Origin: Entonaema liquescens
Taxonomy: Eukaryota > Ascomycota > Sordariomycetes > Xylariales > Xylariaceae
Assembly (NCBI GenBank): GCA_902805475.1
Contig: CADCSX010000008.1
Location: 2,400,001 to 2,464,000, forward strand
Length of the DNA: 64,000 bases
Reading direction: 5' to 3'
A program made the translations under genes and the position numbers. Each line of letters starts with the position of its first letter. Position 1 is the stretch's first letter. Of the stretch, positions 36,079 to 47,226 are shown piece after piece. A model generated the notes under the pieces. It saw nothing but the letters and a program-made list of their open reading frames with translations. It was not told the DNA's origin and did no database searches.

Positions 36079-36361
36079 CGCAGGAACATATGACAGCTCG
36101 ACTCGCGGAGGGTGAGAACGAAGCTTTTATATTAAATAAGAATCCACCGTAGGTGAAAAACTTGGATGCAAAAAAGAAAAAAAAACCTCCACTGGTGGAC
36201 ACCGGAACTGGAAGAATATTGAAACGGCGCTTAAGATCAATGGAATTAGATCCATACTAGCACCTGGTGATCCTAGTAAACCGTAATATTACCGTAATAT
36301 TATAGTATATAAAAATAAACGTTTTAAAATTCTTGAATAGCTGATCGAGCGTTCAAAATAG

Positions 36362-36860
36362 TAAATATTTAAAGGCATTTTAGCGTTTAGAAAAAAATAA
36401 ACTCGTAAAAGTGTAAACGTTTATATTCTCAAACGTTTGGGAATTTTTCAAACGCTTAAGTCATGTGACGTTTGGTAATATAAGCGTTTAAGTAGGAGTA
36501 GTAGCAGTAGCAGTGGCAGTAGCAGTAATACAGGTAGTAGTAGTAAAGGCAGTAGCGGTAGAGGTCAAAAAACAAAATACCTAATAAGTATGTAATTGCA
36601 AGGATACCTATTTTATTACTTTACTTGCTCAATCCGAGATTCGAACCGTAGACCTTACGTGGTGGTAGTTTTACTTGTACGTGGTTTACTACGATGAGGC
36701 ATCTACTGACTTGACTACTACGGCAATTACGAATTACATTACATTACAGGCACGCGAGAACCTACCTTATTTAAATATTTAAAGGCAGTGAGGGCATCGT
36801 AGCTTCCTCCTAGAAGGTGCTACTGCCCGCTATACTCAAACGTTTGGCTATTTTCAAACG
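36362..36860. mobile_element. Possible small non-autonomous element: about 100-base direct repeats with a tRNA-like box between
   Basis: The sequence taaatatttaaaggca occurs at 36362-36377 and 36772-36787, and ctcaaacgtttgg at 36428-36440 and 36835-36847. The spacing is 410 and 407 bases, so these are two diverged copies of one unit of roughly 100 bases. Between them, on the minus strand near 36636-36648, CGGTTCGAATCTC matches an RNA polymerase III B-box/T-loop, with an A-box-like TAGTCAAGTCAGTAGATGCC further 5' (36700-36720). The T-stem does not pair properly, so it is not an intact tRNA. Copy 2 also holds an imperfect hairpin (GGGCA..GTAGC / GCTAC.TGCCC). A TRIM- or SINE-like relic is the inference. 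Confidence 0.4.
36495..36570. repeat. (AGT/AGC)n microsatellite
   Basis: Imperfect trinucleotide run of gtagtagcagtagcag type, lying between the two direct-repeat copies. Confidence 0.8.
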
Positions 36861-38650
36861 CTTAATCAAAAATAAAACGCTTGATTAGAGATAAACGCCA
36901 TGGTAATTCCTAAACGTTTCGATAAGATTAGATATCAAAACGCTTGCAAATGCTAAGAAACCTTAACATCTCATATCTAAGATATTTATACAATTCCAAT
37001 TGTATATTATTGGTCAAAAAGGTCAAACTGTAAATATACGGTTTATTGGATCCTGCGGATCCTTGTAAGGATCTATATCGATAGGTAGAACATGTGTGGT
37101 ACTTGGGCACTTACGATAACGTAGTAGTGGGGGAACGGTAGATAAGATTTCGAGCCTAAGCAAAGCTAGGCTTGGGTCCTTCCTCCCCCACACATTACCT
37201 ACCTAGGTACCTATCGGGATATATGGTCCGTTCAGTAGCGGATCGTTCTCTAGGCGTTAAGCTGGACTTTCTTTTTTTTCTTTTTTTTTTCTTTTCTTAT
37301 CCCTCTCTTGTTCGTATCAAACCGAGGATTTCAACCAACTGAGATTCAAGGACGAGATGATGCATGTAGCAGTACCCAAGTCACTGCATGCTGCTTATTA
37401 TTGAGTCCGGAAGTGTTGTCGGCAATTCCACTTAACTCGCGCCTCACTATCGTCGACTCCATCCGACCGTTGAATACTCAAATTATTAGTAAATGCTTGG
37501 CGAATTGCACACACCCAACTACCTAGGTAAATACAGAGAGTAAAGCAAGCAAACTTCATTCGAATACCCCCCTTTTTCTCTTTATTTTATTCTTGTCGTT
37601 AATCGCTATTATTTCCCTCTTGCCTATTCAACGAGTTCGAGAGAAACGTCCTCGGAAAGACGGCTCTTCCGGGATCCGTACATTACAATATACTTTCTAT
37701 CTGGGAACTATTATTCTCTCAGGTCTCTTCTTAGCTGGGGTTAAAGAATCCCACCTATGGTTACAACTTACGAAGTGGTTACGACCAACTGGGAGGGCAC
37801 TAATAAGAAAAGGGCTCAACTTAGCCTCGACCTAACTGGAAGACCTAACTAAAATTGAATCGAGACGCGTCGACCACGATGATGCGGGAATGCCATGTTA
37901 TCCCATACCATCTATCTTATCCATGCTTAGTTCATCAGTGATCGCGATCCCTCATGCATGGGGGAGCTCCCATAATTCCCCTAAAGAGATTAACATCCAC
38001 AACACAGCGACTGGTTTGGACAGGCTTGGAGACATGCTTGGGACAGGGAGCAAGCAGTCTGGCCGCCTGTCACACCATCCATTTTATCCTACCAGCCTTC
38101 CAGCCTGCCAGACTGCCAGCCACTGTACCTGTTCCAATACAGTTAAGGTAGGTTATTAGGTTAAGTTCACTTTATTAGTTGTTGGCATCATCTGGCATTG
38201 GTCCCCCCCGGGAGCTTTGCATACGCATACGATATGGATGCCAGACGAGACCTTTTTTTTTTGCCTCCCGCTAATAAGATTGTTTCTGCCATAGCCATAC
38301 TGCATGCTGCCAGATCGTAAAGAAAAAAAAAGAAGAGAAAAAAAAAACCCAATGCCTACAGTATGTGATTTATACGCTTATATATCATTATCATTATTAC
38401 TATTTATTATTTATTATATCGCCTTATCCACCTAGCATGTAAACAAGCACAATCCGACGGGGCTTCTTCAATAACTTCTCGTCCCATCTTCCATCTCTAC
38501 TCTTTTATTTTTTATTTTATTTTCATTTGTATACTTTCACACTAATTAAAGTCCAGTGGACTCACCCCCGGAATATTTTGAAGAGAGAAAGAAGGCAGAA
38601 AAAAAGGAGTGTAATTCTTTCCCCTATGAATTTGTTCAACGGCAGGTCAG

Positions 38651-41361
38651 ATGGGTGATCTCAAAGCCCGTATCAAGGCCAAGCTCCTGCGAAGACACAG
38701 CGCGTCTCCTACGCTGGGTTCGAGCAAGCAGAGTCTTGGCCGAGATAGGGCTTCTAGCAGCACACGCACGCGAACCTCTACTACGGGCTATGCGGCATCG
38801 TTAAGCACAGCTGCTACCAACGAGGATAGACCCAGCAACAGTTCTCTTCGTTCTCATGAAAGTCCACCGAAAAAGAAGGGGAGTGGGAATGGTTTTGGTA
38901 TTGGTTTTGTAGTTCCGATTCCGAGTCAAACCCAAAACCGAGACAAAGACCGAGACCGAAGCCTGAGCCAAGACCAAGACCAGGACAAGGACCAGAACCA
39001 AGATCAAAATCGGGATCAAAATGGGAATGGGAATGGGGATCAAGCTGAGACGGTTCCACCAGAGCTAGAGCAGCAGCTAGACCTAGCTGGCAACTCTAAC
39101 ACAGGTTATAATATTCATAATACTTCTTACAAAACTTTGGAAGCTGTGGCTGTGGCTTCGACTTCGACTTCGACTCCGACTCCGACTCCGACTTCAAATT
39201 CGAATTCGAATTCGAACTCGGACGGGGATGGATTAAACGCAGATTCAAATTTGAACATAAGTGTGAACAACCTGGACAATCTAAACGACTTGAGCAGTTT
39301 GAGCAGCTTGAGCAACTTGACCACCTTGACCACCTTGACCACCTCTAAGACTGGCAAGGATCTGCAAATTTCTACAATCAATTCGGCGCCCATTCCCGCT
39401 GTCACTACGCCCACCTTAAGCCTTGATCTAAACAATACAATCTCGACCGCAGCCACACCTTTACCATTACCGAGCATCAACGAACATCCTGCCGCCGCCT
39501 CAATCCTGCATATTAAGCCACGCACCCTAGATCAAAATCATCACCACCAAAAACATCATCTCCAACTCCCGCAGCAATATCGCGACAACACTGATAACGA
39601 TACCGATACCGACACTGGCATCGGCACCGGCACTGGCACCGGTCGCGACGACGCAAACGATTATATCCCACGGTCGGTATCTTCTAGTCGGGCCTTATCA
39701 CCTACGTTACCTATATCGAGACCTGCAGGACCACCGAGACGACAAAGTATCCTCCCGAACCGTCAAACTACATTGATCAAAACTCTCCTCAATACAGGCT
39801 ATGCAAGCAGCGAAGTAGGTACGGGCGAAGCTGATCAACTTCTACCTATCAGCGGAAATATGGTTACCAGAAAAGTATGGGTCAAACGGCCACTGGCCTC
39901 TCCTACTTTAATCACAATAAATGAGGAAGATTTAGTGGATGATGTCCGCGATCTGATCTTGCGAAAATATGCAAATTCCCTGGGGCGCCAATACGACTCC
40001 CCAGACCTGACGCTTCGAATATGTGATAGGGAACAACAGACGAGTAGACCTTTACAACCAGACGAACCCATGGGTAGAACTCTCGACGCTTACTATCCTG
40101 GTGGCCAATCCGTCGACGATGCCCTCTTAATTGACATACCTAGCCGTCGTACTCCAAAAGCGTCCCCGAATCCTAGATATTATGCCGACGACCGGCCTCA
40201 TGAATCCGCAACCGATTATTTCCCACCATATCCCCCCGCTGCTCAACATCCTAACAACGCATCCACGACAGTCCTCAACGGTACTCATCAACTTCACTTT
40301 CCTCCGTCTTTAACTGTTATCAATGGGGGTCAGCTACCACCGCTACCGTCTCCCGGTGGGACGAGACGACTCGGAGCTTCAAGACCTAAAATTCAGAGGA
40401 TGCACACCGCATCGCCAGTTTCAACTGTTCCGAGCGGTCACGCTTCGCAATCTGTAGCGCCACCTACCGGTATGCACAATTACCCAAGACAGCCACGCTC
40501 AAGGACTCATTCAGGTGCATCTTCAGAACAGTCCAACCATCCGCCTGCCGCCCCTTCGATCCCGACTCCCCTATCCCAGAACGCACCGCCACTCCGCCTC
40601 CGCGAGTCTCTTCGCCGCGACTCATCAATCGGCCTAAGAAGATTAAGAAGCCCATCGAACACCCTTCGCTACCGCCGGGTATGTTGAATGGCGGCGTTCC
40701 GCCTATCAATGTACTCATCGTCGAAGACAACATCATCAACCTAAAGCTCTTAGAAGCTTTCGTAAAGCGATTAAAAGTTAGATGGCAGACGGCTATGAAC
40801 GGGAGAGAAGCAGTGAATAAATGGCGCGCCGGCGGCTTTCATTTGGTTCTGATGGATATTCAATTGCCTGTCATGAGCGGTCTCGAGGCCACCCGTGAGA
40901 TTAGAAGGATAGAAAAGGTCAATTCGATCGGCGTGTTCTCTTCATCCGCCAGCAGTCCCCGGACGAGATCAAAGCAGAACCTGCAGAAGAAGATAAGCTT
41001 GTCAATACGGAGATGTTCAAGAGCCCTGTCATTATCGTCGCTCTCACGGCTAGTTCCTGCAGAGCGACAGGCACGAAGCCCTAGCAGCCGGTTGCAACGA
41101 TTTCCTAACCAAGGTAAGCAAGTTCCAAACCCAAGGTACGGATCCTACTAACGTATAACTTTCTAGCCTGTCAACTTCGTTTGGCTCGAGCGGAAGGTAA
41201 TGGAATGGGGCTGCATGCAGGCTCTGATCGACTTCGACGGGTGGAGGAAGTGGAAGGACTTTTCGCAAAAGGCCGAGGAAGACGATTCCAAGAAAGCGGC
41301 CGCGGCTAAGAATTCTAAGGTTCCTAAGAAGAATCGGCTGTCCATGACGGCCGCGGCTTGA
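38651..41361 (+). CDS. ssk1: Response regulator Ssk1 of the HOG stress pathway, three apparent 1-base losses
   Basis: Ssk1 receives phosphate from the Ypd1 phosphotransfer protein and controls the Ssk2-type MAPKKK of the osmostress pathway. The start MGDLKARIKAKLLRRHSAS is typical. Then come long low-complexity regions (DQD, TSTPTPT, NSNSN repeats), a conserved block at about 400-510 (KVWVKRPLASPTLITINEEDLVDDVRDLILRKYAN), and the receiver domain (PPINVLIVEDN; phospho-acceptor Asp in LVLMDIQLPVMSG). It ends in VNFVWLERKVMEWGCMQAL, DFDGWRKW and a Lys/Ala tail. One intron, 41114-41166 (GTAAGC, TACTAAC, CTAG). The frame jumps at C-runs 40551-40554, 40957-40960 and 41056-41057. One lost base at each site gives a continuous 886 residues with expected family sequence on both sides (for example ERTATPPPRVSSP before the receiver). 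Read as is, the first frame stops at 40687, before the receiver domain. Confidence 0.88.
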
Positions 41362-42525
41362 TATTCTGCGCCTCGCATGTTGCTTTCCCTCCTGGACGCA
41401 CAGATCTCCGGGAAGCTCACGGCACTCTTTCTTTTTCGATTCTTACCTTTTCTCTGTACTATTTCCTGGTGTGGCCTGTCGCACCGCTACCTTTATAATG
41501 ACGAAAGCGCACACGAAAAGAGTCAGCCTACGTGGGGTAACCGGCCTATATACGAAGCAGGCCTACTTCTCTATTTCTAGACGGACAAGAAGATTACGTA
41601 TAAAGAGACTTAACTTAGCTGACTACCTACATTCTATATTGCAAGGGTGGAGGTAGACAGAGGGAGAGCTTGTATCATTTTTTTTTTTTATTACCTAACG
41701 TAGGTATCTAGCTGAACTGGCGCTGGTGCGGGATTTGGGGATTTCAAGGGGGCTAAGGCCAAGGTACACGGACGAGGCTACGAAAACGATATTTTGGTGG
41801 AAAAAAAGGGAATAGGACTGGTAAACGTGTTCAGTCAGAATGAATGATACCACATTGCGTACGTATATGGCGCACAACGCATATCTCCGACTTCACTCTT
41901 CTGAGTTGCTATTTTGCATCTGTGCTATGCAACAAATTTCTGCGAGGCTCTTTTACTTCATGGACTTGATTGAAAGTGATCGCTTGCTTACTACGTCCCT
42001 TTGTTATAATACGAAACTTGTAATTTCTAGTCCGCACAACAACATATCACTTGTTGAATTATCAAGAAGGATATTCACAATGCTGATCTTTCCTAGAGTC
42101 AATTGGCCCTCATGGTTTCGTAGTCATTAACTAATTTATTATAAGAGACCCTACCCAGAGAATCGCTGCTTAAAATAGGCCCACCTACTGCTTATCTCGA
42201 CTCCCAGGTTAACCTAATAGCTTAAAAGTGTAGCTGGGCAAGCTAAGACACTCAAAAATATGTATAATAGAACCTCGAAGGTCCTGTCCTAGTCCATCTC
42301 ATCGTGTCTCGTAATCCATATATTTTCTGTCACATAAACTAAACGCCGCACCCAGTGCACCGCCGATCCACCGCGTGCTTTTTAGAAATTCAAGTCGTGT
42401 AATGGGGTATAGTCGACCGGAACCTAAATAAGCAAAATGCAGACGATCCGAAAGAGTAAAGCATAATCCGTACCCAATCCTTAATTAATAAGTGCCATTC
42501 TAGAATTGTCGAAGGATTCCCGCGA
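41362..42525. other. Convergent 3' intergenic region
   Basis: About 1.2 kb between the converging Ssk1 and FLC/TRP-like genes. It has a T-tract at about 41679-41690. No gene supported. Confidence 0.6.
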
Positions 42526-45334
42526 CTATCGAGAGTCCTCTAGACCCTCCTCGGTATCCTTCTCAACCTCAATTTCCTTCACATCATCTAGTTCCACCTC
42601 CTTTTCAGGGACTTCCTTCGTAGGAGTCATTGGTCGGCTAGGGGCCGGTGTCCCTGAACCATCGACCATCTTCGCAGAGCCGGGCTGGGTACCACCACTC
42701 ATTCGTCTCACAAGAACAGGGTTAGGGCGATCTAAGTCTGCTTGAGAGAAGTCCTTAGAGCTCCACGAGGCGCGTTGCACCCTTGCCCCACGGGGTATGC
42801 TGCTGACTGAACGCCGCGAACTGACACTAGCAGTGCGGCTGGCCCTCCCCACAGGCCCATGTGCCACACGAACTGGATTTATGTCGGCTAGATAGTCATC
42901 ATCCTCATCTTCGATTTTAGGAGCTCGCCGGACAGACTTGACGGTGAAGTACGGCTCCGGTAGTAGTTTTGGGAACTTCTCAGTAGAGCCAGACTTTGAT
43001 TCCGCTTTGGACTTGGGCTTCGGTGGAGGAGGCTGGTCAGTTGCCCTTTGCTCGATGTGTTCGAAGTAACGAATCCGAATCCCCTCAAGGCTCTGTGAAG
43101 TGAAATATTCGCGATTTCGGGACAGGGACATCCATGAGGATATGCCGCCGAGGATTATTAGAACCATGACCGCTATTGTAAGTAGGGCCTGGATTACGAT
43201 AATGACGACCCCGATCACTGTAACCACGATGCGATTGAGATTGAAATCGGGGAGAAAAGCAATCGAGAGGCCCGTGGTTATCACTCGAGTGAGCGCTAGG
43301 AGCCAAACCGCCAGAGCAGTGTTACGCTGCCCTTCGTAAGGGTTAAGTGCCGGGATGACAACAAGAGCGAGAATATCGACGATAAACAGCCCGAAAACCT
43401 GAGCGAAGGGGTTGCCTGTACCACCACCGAGGAAACAACCGCGGATGAACTGATAGAGTAACCAAAAGGCGAAAAACCACCACCTCGAGAGTCTATATCG
43501 TGCGGACAGCCAACCGAACCGTTTCACGTACAGCTCGTCCTGGTGCACATTTCTCCGGCTGGGATCGCTATCAACGAAATGCAAGCGAACAAAAGGTAAG
43601 GAGCCAGCTGGCTTTTCTCCTAGTTCTTCCTCTTTTAACTGACTAAGGCGCAGCGGTACCAGACAAGGAAGATATCCAAACATCTTTCCACGTCGTAGTA
43701 AGATGCGATCGGGATCTATAGAAAATGTGCTAGAACGCAGTCGAAAGTGCAGCGCATATAGGACCAAAGCACCCACACCAACCAGCAGGATAACGAAGAC
43801 AATTGCAGCTATCGCAGTAGGCCCGGCCGAACCGTGGATGGTAAACTGGAACATGGCCAGTGTGGTGATGGAAAAGAACGCAATGAATAGCGTTCGTAAA
43901 ATAGCAAGGGTTAAGTAACCTGTCCAATGGGATCGAAAATACTCCAGGCGATCTTGTTTAATCCATCTTAACTTCACCAAACCCTCCAGGGAATATTTAA
44001 AAGCTACCAGTAGAACAACCACAAGCCCAAGGACGACGAGCAGCCATATTAGTCCGACCATAAACGCGTTCGGAGCGGGGATGCTCAACTCAGATAGCTC
44101 ACCCGCAAACCCAGGCCAACTTCCGGGCAATGGCATTCCCGGATGGACGGGATTTCCATTCCAATTATAGTCGTAGGGATCGTTCGGATCGTAAGGCTGC
44201 CTCTTTGCTAGAGCCTTCACGGTATTCTTCAAAAATCCCGGACCTCTCTTAGATAGTTCGATAGCTATGTATGCCACAAGCGAACGGCCATAAATCTGTT
44301 GAGTAAGGCCTCCTTGGTTGTTTATGACCGTGGTCCCAGCACCTCCGACCTGACTTGCATTCCCGCTTACACCGGCAAAGGGGTTAATCGAATTTACTAT
44401 CTCAGCACTGGGTACTAAACCGGCAGCCCACGCGAAGTTGCTCCACCACGCCGGAAGTACGCTGGGCCAAGGTAACGACAACGCGCCGGAATAGAATATG
44501 GACTGGAAAGTTTCGAATATAACGAGGACGGATAGAGAGTGCGCGTAATGACTCCTCATATGGGGTATGCTGACACCGTAAGCTGCAGTCGCAAACGAAG
44601 CTACTATAGCCACCAGGGTAAAAACACCCAGGACAGTACTGATAGATTCCGGTTGCGAAAACGTATTCCCGTTCTTCATCACGGCTTGGAAACATCCGAT
44701 CTCGGTTTGGCTAGAGTTCGCAAATACTTGTATCCTCGCAAATCCTTCGAGATCGGGAACCTCGTAGGCGATTTGCGGAATCCCGGAAACCTGTAGTGGA
44801 CCGACTGGCAGTAAGGCAAATGCCTCGATAGGTTGGTCGGCCTCCATGGGACACATGCTGATTATAACTATAAGCATTGGGGGAGCATAGAGATTGGTTT
44901 CTTATACATACCTGTATATATTCACATTGCATGGATTCACTACCATTGCGAATCTACTTTCGCCGTAAGCTTCCACGGATATATACACTAGATAAACAGT
45001 CAGTAGAGAGTCCTCGCACCGGGTGAGTTTTCCTACGCATAACAGCTTCATTGCGTATATTGGTGGTTCCGTCCAGGTGGAAGAGAACGGTGGAATTATC
45101 GTAATAGAAGGCGGCGTCGAACTTGGTGACATTCAGCAAGCTCTGCCCACCAAGGCAATCGCCGAAGTCACCCGTATATAAGGCGGGTCTCCTATCGAGC
45201 GCCAGACTCGCTGTAACACCATCGAGGCTCGTGCCAGTAATATACTGAGTTTTATTGGCCCATGTCGTCGGTAGTAAAACTAGTTCACTGAGGATGACAA
45301 GCATAAACGTATCGAGCAGGCGATGAACTAGCAT
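42526..45334 (-). CDS. FLC/TRP-like membrane protein (ML-like + TRP domains)
   Basis: Three exons: 45334-45037, 44987-44912 and 44857-42526; 901 residues, with phases matching at both introns (GTAGGA...CTAG and GTATGT...ATCAG). The start is ATG 45334; an upstream GTG in frame is not used. Residues 1-31 form a signal peptide (LLDTFMLVILSELVLLPTTWA). The ML-like luminal domain follows (TASLALDRRPALYTGDFGDCLGG, LYISVEAYGE, NPCNVNIYS) with the family's paired cysteines, to about residue 200. Then come nine or ten hydrophobic helices (for example STVLGVFTLVAIVASF, FMVGLIWLLVVLGLVVVLLVAF, VVTVIGVVIIVIQALLTIAVMVL). The cytosolic tail is long and Ser/Arg-rich. Yeast Flc proteins have been linked to FAD transport into the ER, calcium and cell-wall maintenance. 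The frame is intact throughout. Confidence 0.9.
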
Positions 45335-47226
45335 CTTGGTGATGGAGGGCACCTCAGAAGGGCCATCAACAAGTTGGTAAAAACTGGCCCTCGAGAGTAG
45401 GACGAAATGCGAAAATCATGAGTAGAGCTTTTGCCTTCTTTGGAAACTTAGGTGGTATCGTAAGAGTGCTGCCCTTGAGATTCCAAGCGATAAGTTATCC
45501 GTACCAATAATACCAGGGCACTATACTGTGTAGACTGTGGAAACAGTCGTGACACGGCGCAAAGGTTGAAAAGGGGAGTAGGTATTGGACGAGGCGGTGG
45601 TAATGTGAGGATCTCTAGTTGTTAGATAGATTTATGGAAGAAGCGATTATGTGATATGCGAGTTGATATGAGATTGATAACGATACCTACTTACCTACTT
45701 ACCTACCTATATATTTGCTCCAAGTAGGTAGGTAGGTATCAAGGTGCATTAGGTACATTGAAGTACATTGGGGTACATGCGGGTTAGGTTAGTTCCACCA
45801 CGTAGGTACAATTTAGTTCCCAATTATATGTAACCCCCTGTGCCTGCTTTTTCTCTGGGTTATCTGGGCTGATGTGAACGTGTTGCCCATACCTTGGGCC
45901 TTCCCCGTCACCTCAACTTCCGTGCTCCGTATCGCGAGTTCCATTGGGTTTCTACATAGTGGAGAAAGATACTGCCGCCCAAGCCGTAAGCGACTATCCT
46001 AGTACTTGGCCGCTCGCAATGCTCTCCTATTGGTAGGGCTGTCCCGTAACAGGAAGTCAGATCCCCAGCCCATGTTTGTTAGACAAGTAGCCACTGCGGC
46101 CCGTTGTGGATGGCGTCAACTCAATACTTTATTTTTTGGTCTTTTCTTTTATCTTTTTATCTTTTCCATCTTCTCCTATCAGGCTACCTAGCTTTAATGT
46201 ATTAGACTAACTTCAAAAAAATTATCTGGGCACATCTAAATTCGACGAATCAGCGCCGTGTCACACAGCTGAAGTTGCTTCCGGAGGCGATCATTCGCTC
46301 CATGTCGGAAATTCTTGAAGACATACATGCTTACACCTCTCTTATATGCTAACTATATAATATCCCATTCCCGATAAGTACCAGGTAGTGGTGGAAGAAT
46401 ACCTAAGCAGTGTTTGCTTCACCTTGCCGTCGTACTCCCCTGTACCACCACACATCTTAGTTTTATAGGATGGTTCAGTTTTGTCGTAAAGAATCGGACA
46501 AACACAAATATAGTATATGGTAACTATAATCACATCTGGCAAATGGTTTAATTGCAAAGTATGGAAGGAACCTCAACACCAACAGAACGGCGGGAATGCT
46601 TTATATATATGAGCGCCTAAAAGCTTAAATTTGATAGATCAATCAATTAATCAATCAATGTATAACTGACGTTGGAGAACACGAAAGACATCCCCCCCAG
46701 CCAACCCTACCGCTAAAGGAGCGAGCAAAGTTACCGTGGGATCCAGCTATTAGATTGTTCGGTTCAAAATGCACTTTAACCATGTTTCGGCTTAACAGGT
46801 CCTCTCTCCATACTGAATTGTGTATTGACTATATCTTTCCCAACCCTTCAACTGCTGATTGCAGAGTGGAGCGAGAAAGAATTCTTTCCGAAGTGAAAGA
46901 CTGCGTGAACGCCGAATAGATGCAAATGAGAATGTATAGCTGCATGACAAAATTTGAGGGCGCGAGCACGGGGCCTCGATTAGATTAAACCCCATGAACC
47001 CAGCACATAGAGGCGATTCCGTTCTGGCCGCCCGATACCAGCCCACCTAATTGGCCAAGTGAATATGTCATCAGCTCATTGGTATACTGTAATGCGAATA
47101 TGAGAAGGCCAGAAGAACGTTTAGTTTCGAATGGTATCAGTAATTCTTTTTTTTAGGTCGTGACAGTCGTGAAGTAGAACAAATCCAATATTCAATACGC
47201 CCAAAGGTAAAATCATAATTGACCGA
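45335..47226. other. Intergenic region with TACCTA/TAGGTA tract
   Basis: About 1.9 kb upstream of the FLC/TRP-like gene. The densest TACCTA/TAGGTA tract of the window is at 45680-45790. An ATCAATCA run lies near 46637-46660. No gene supported. Confidence 0.6.

Larger units (their letters stand above)
36079..38650. other. Divergent promoter region containing a repeat element
   Basis: About 2.6 kb between the divergent mS45 and Ssk1 genes. It contains the direct-repeat pair and tRNA-like box at 36362-36860, an (AGT/GCAGTA)n microsatellite at about 36495-36570, CT/T tracts near 37268-37293 and several A/T runs near 38250-38345. The open frames in it are short and unsupported. Confidence 0.55.

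Noticed and set aside
36600..36740. Intact tRNA gene on the minus strand
   Set aside because: B-box is good, but the T-stem and acceptor stem do not pair; kept only as a tRNA-like relic.
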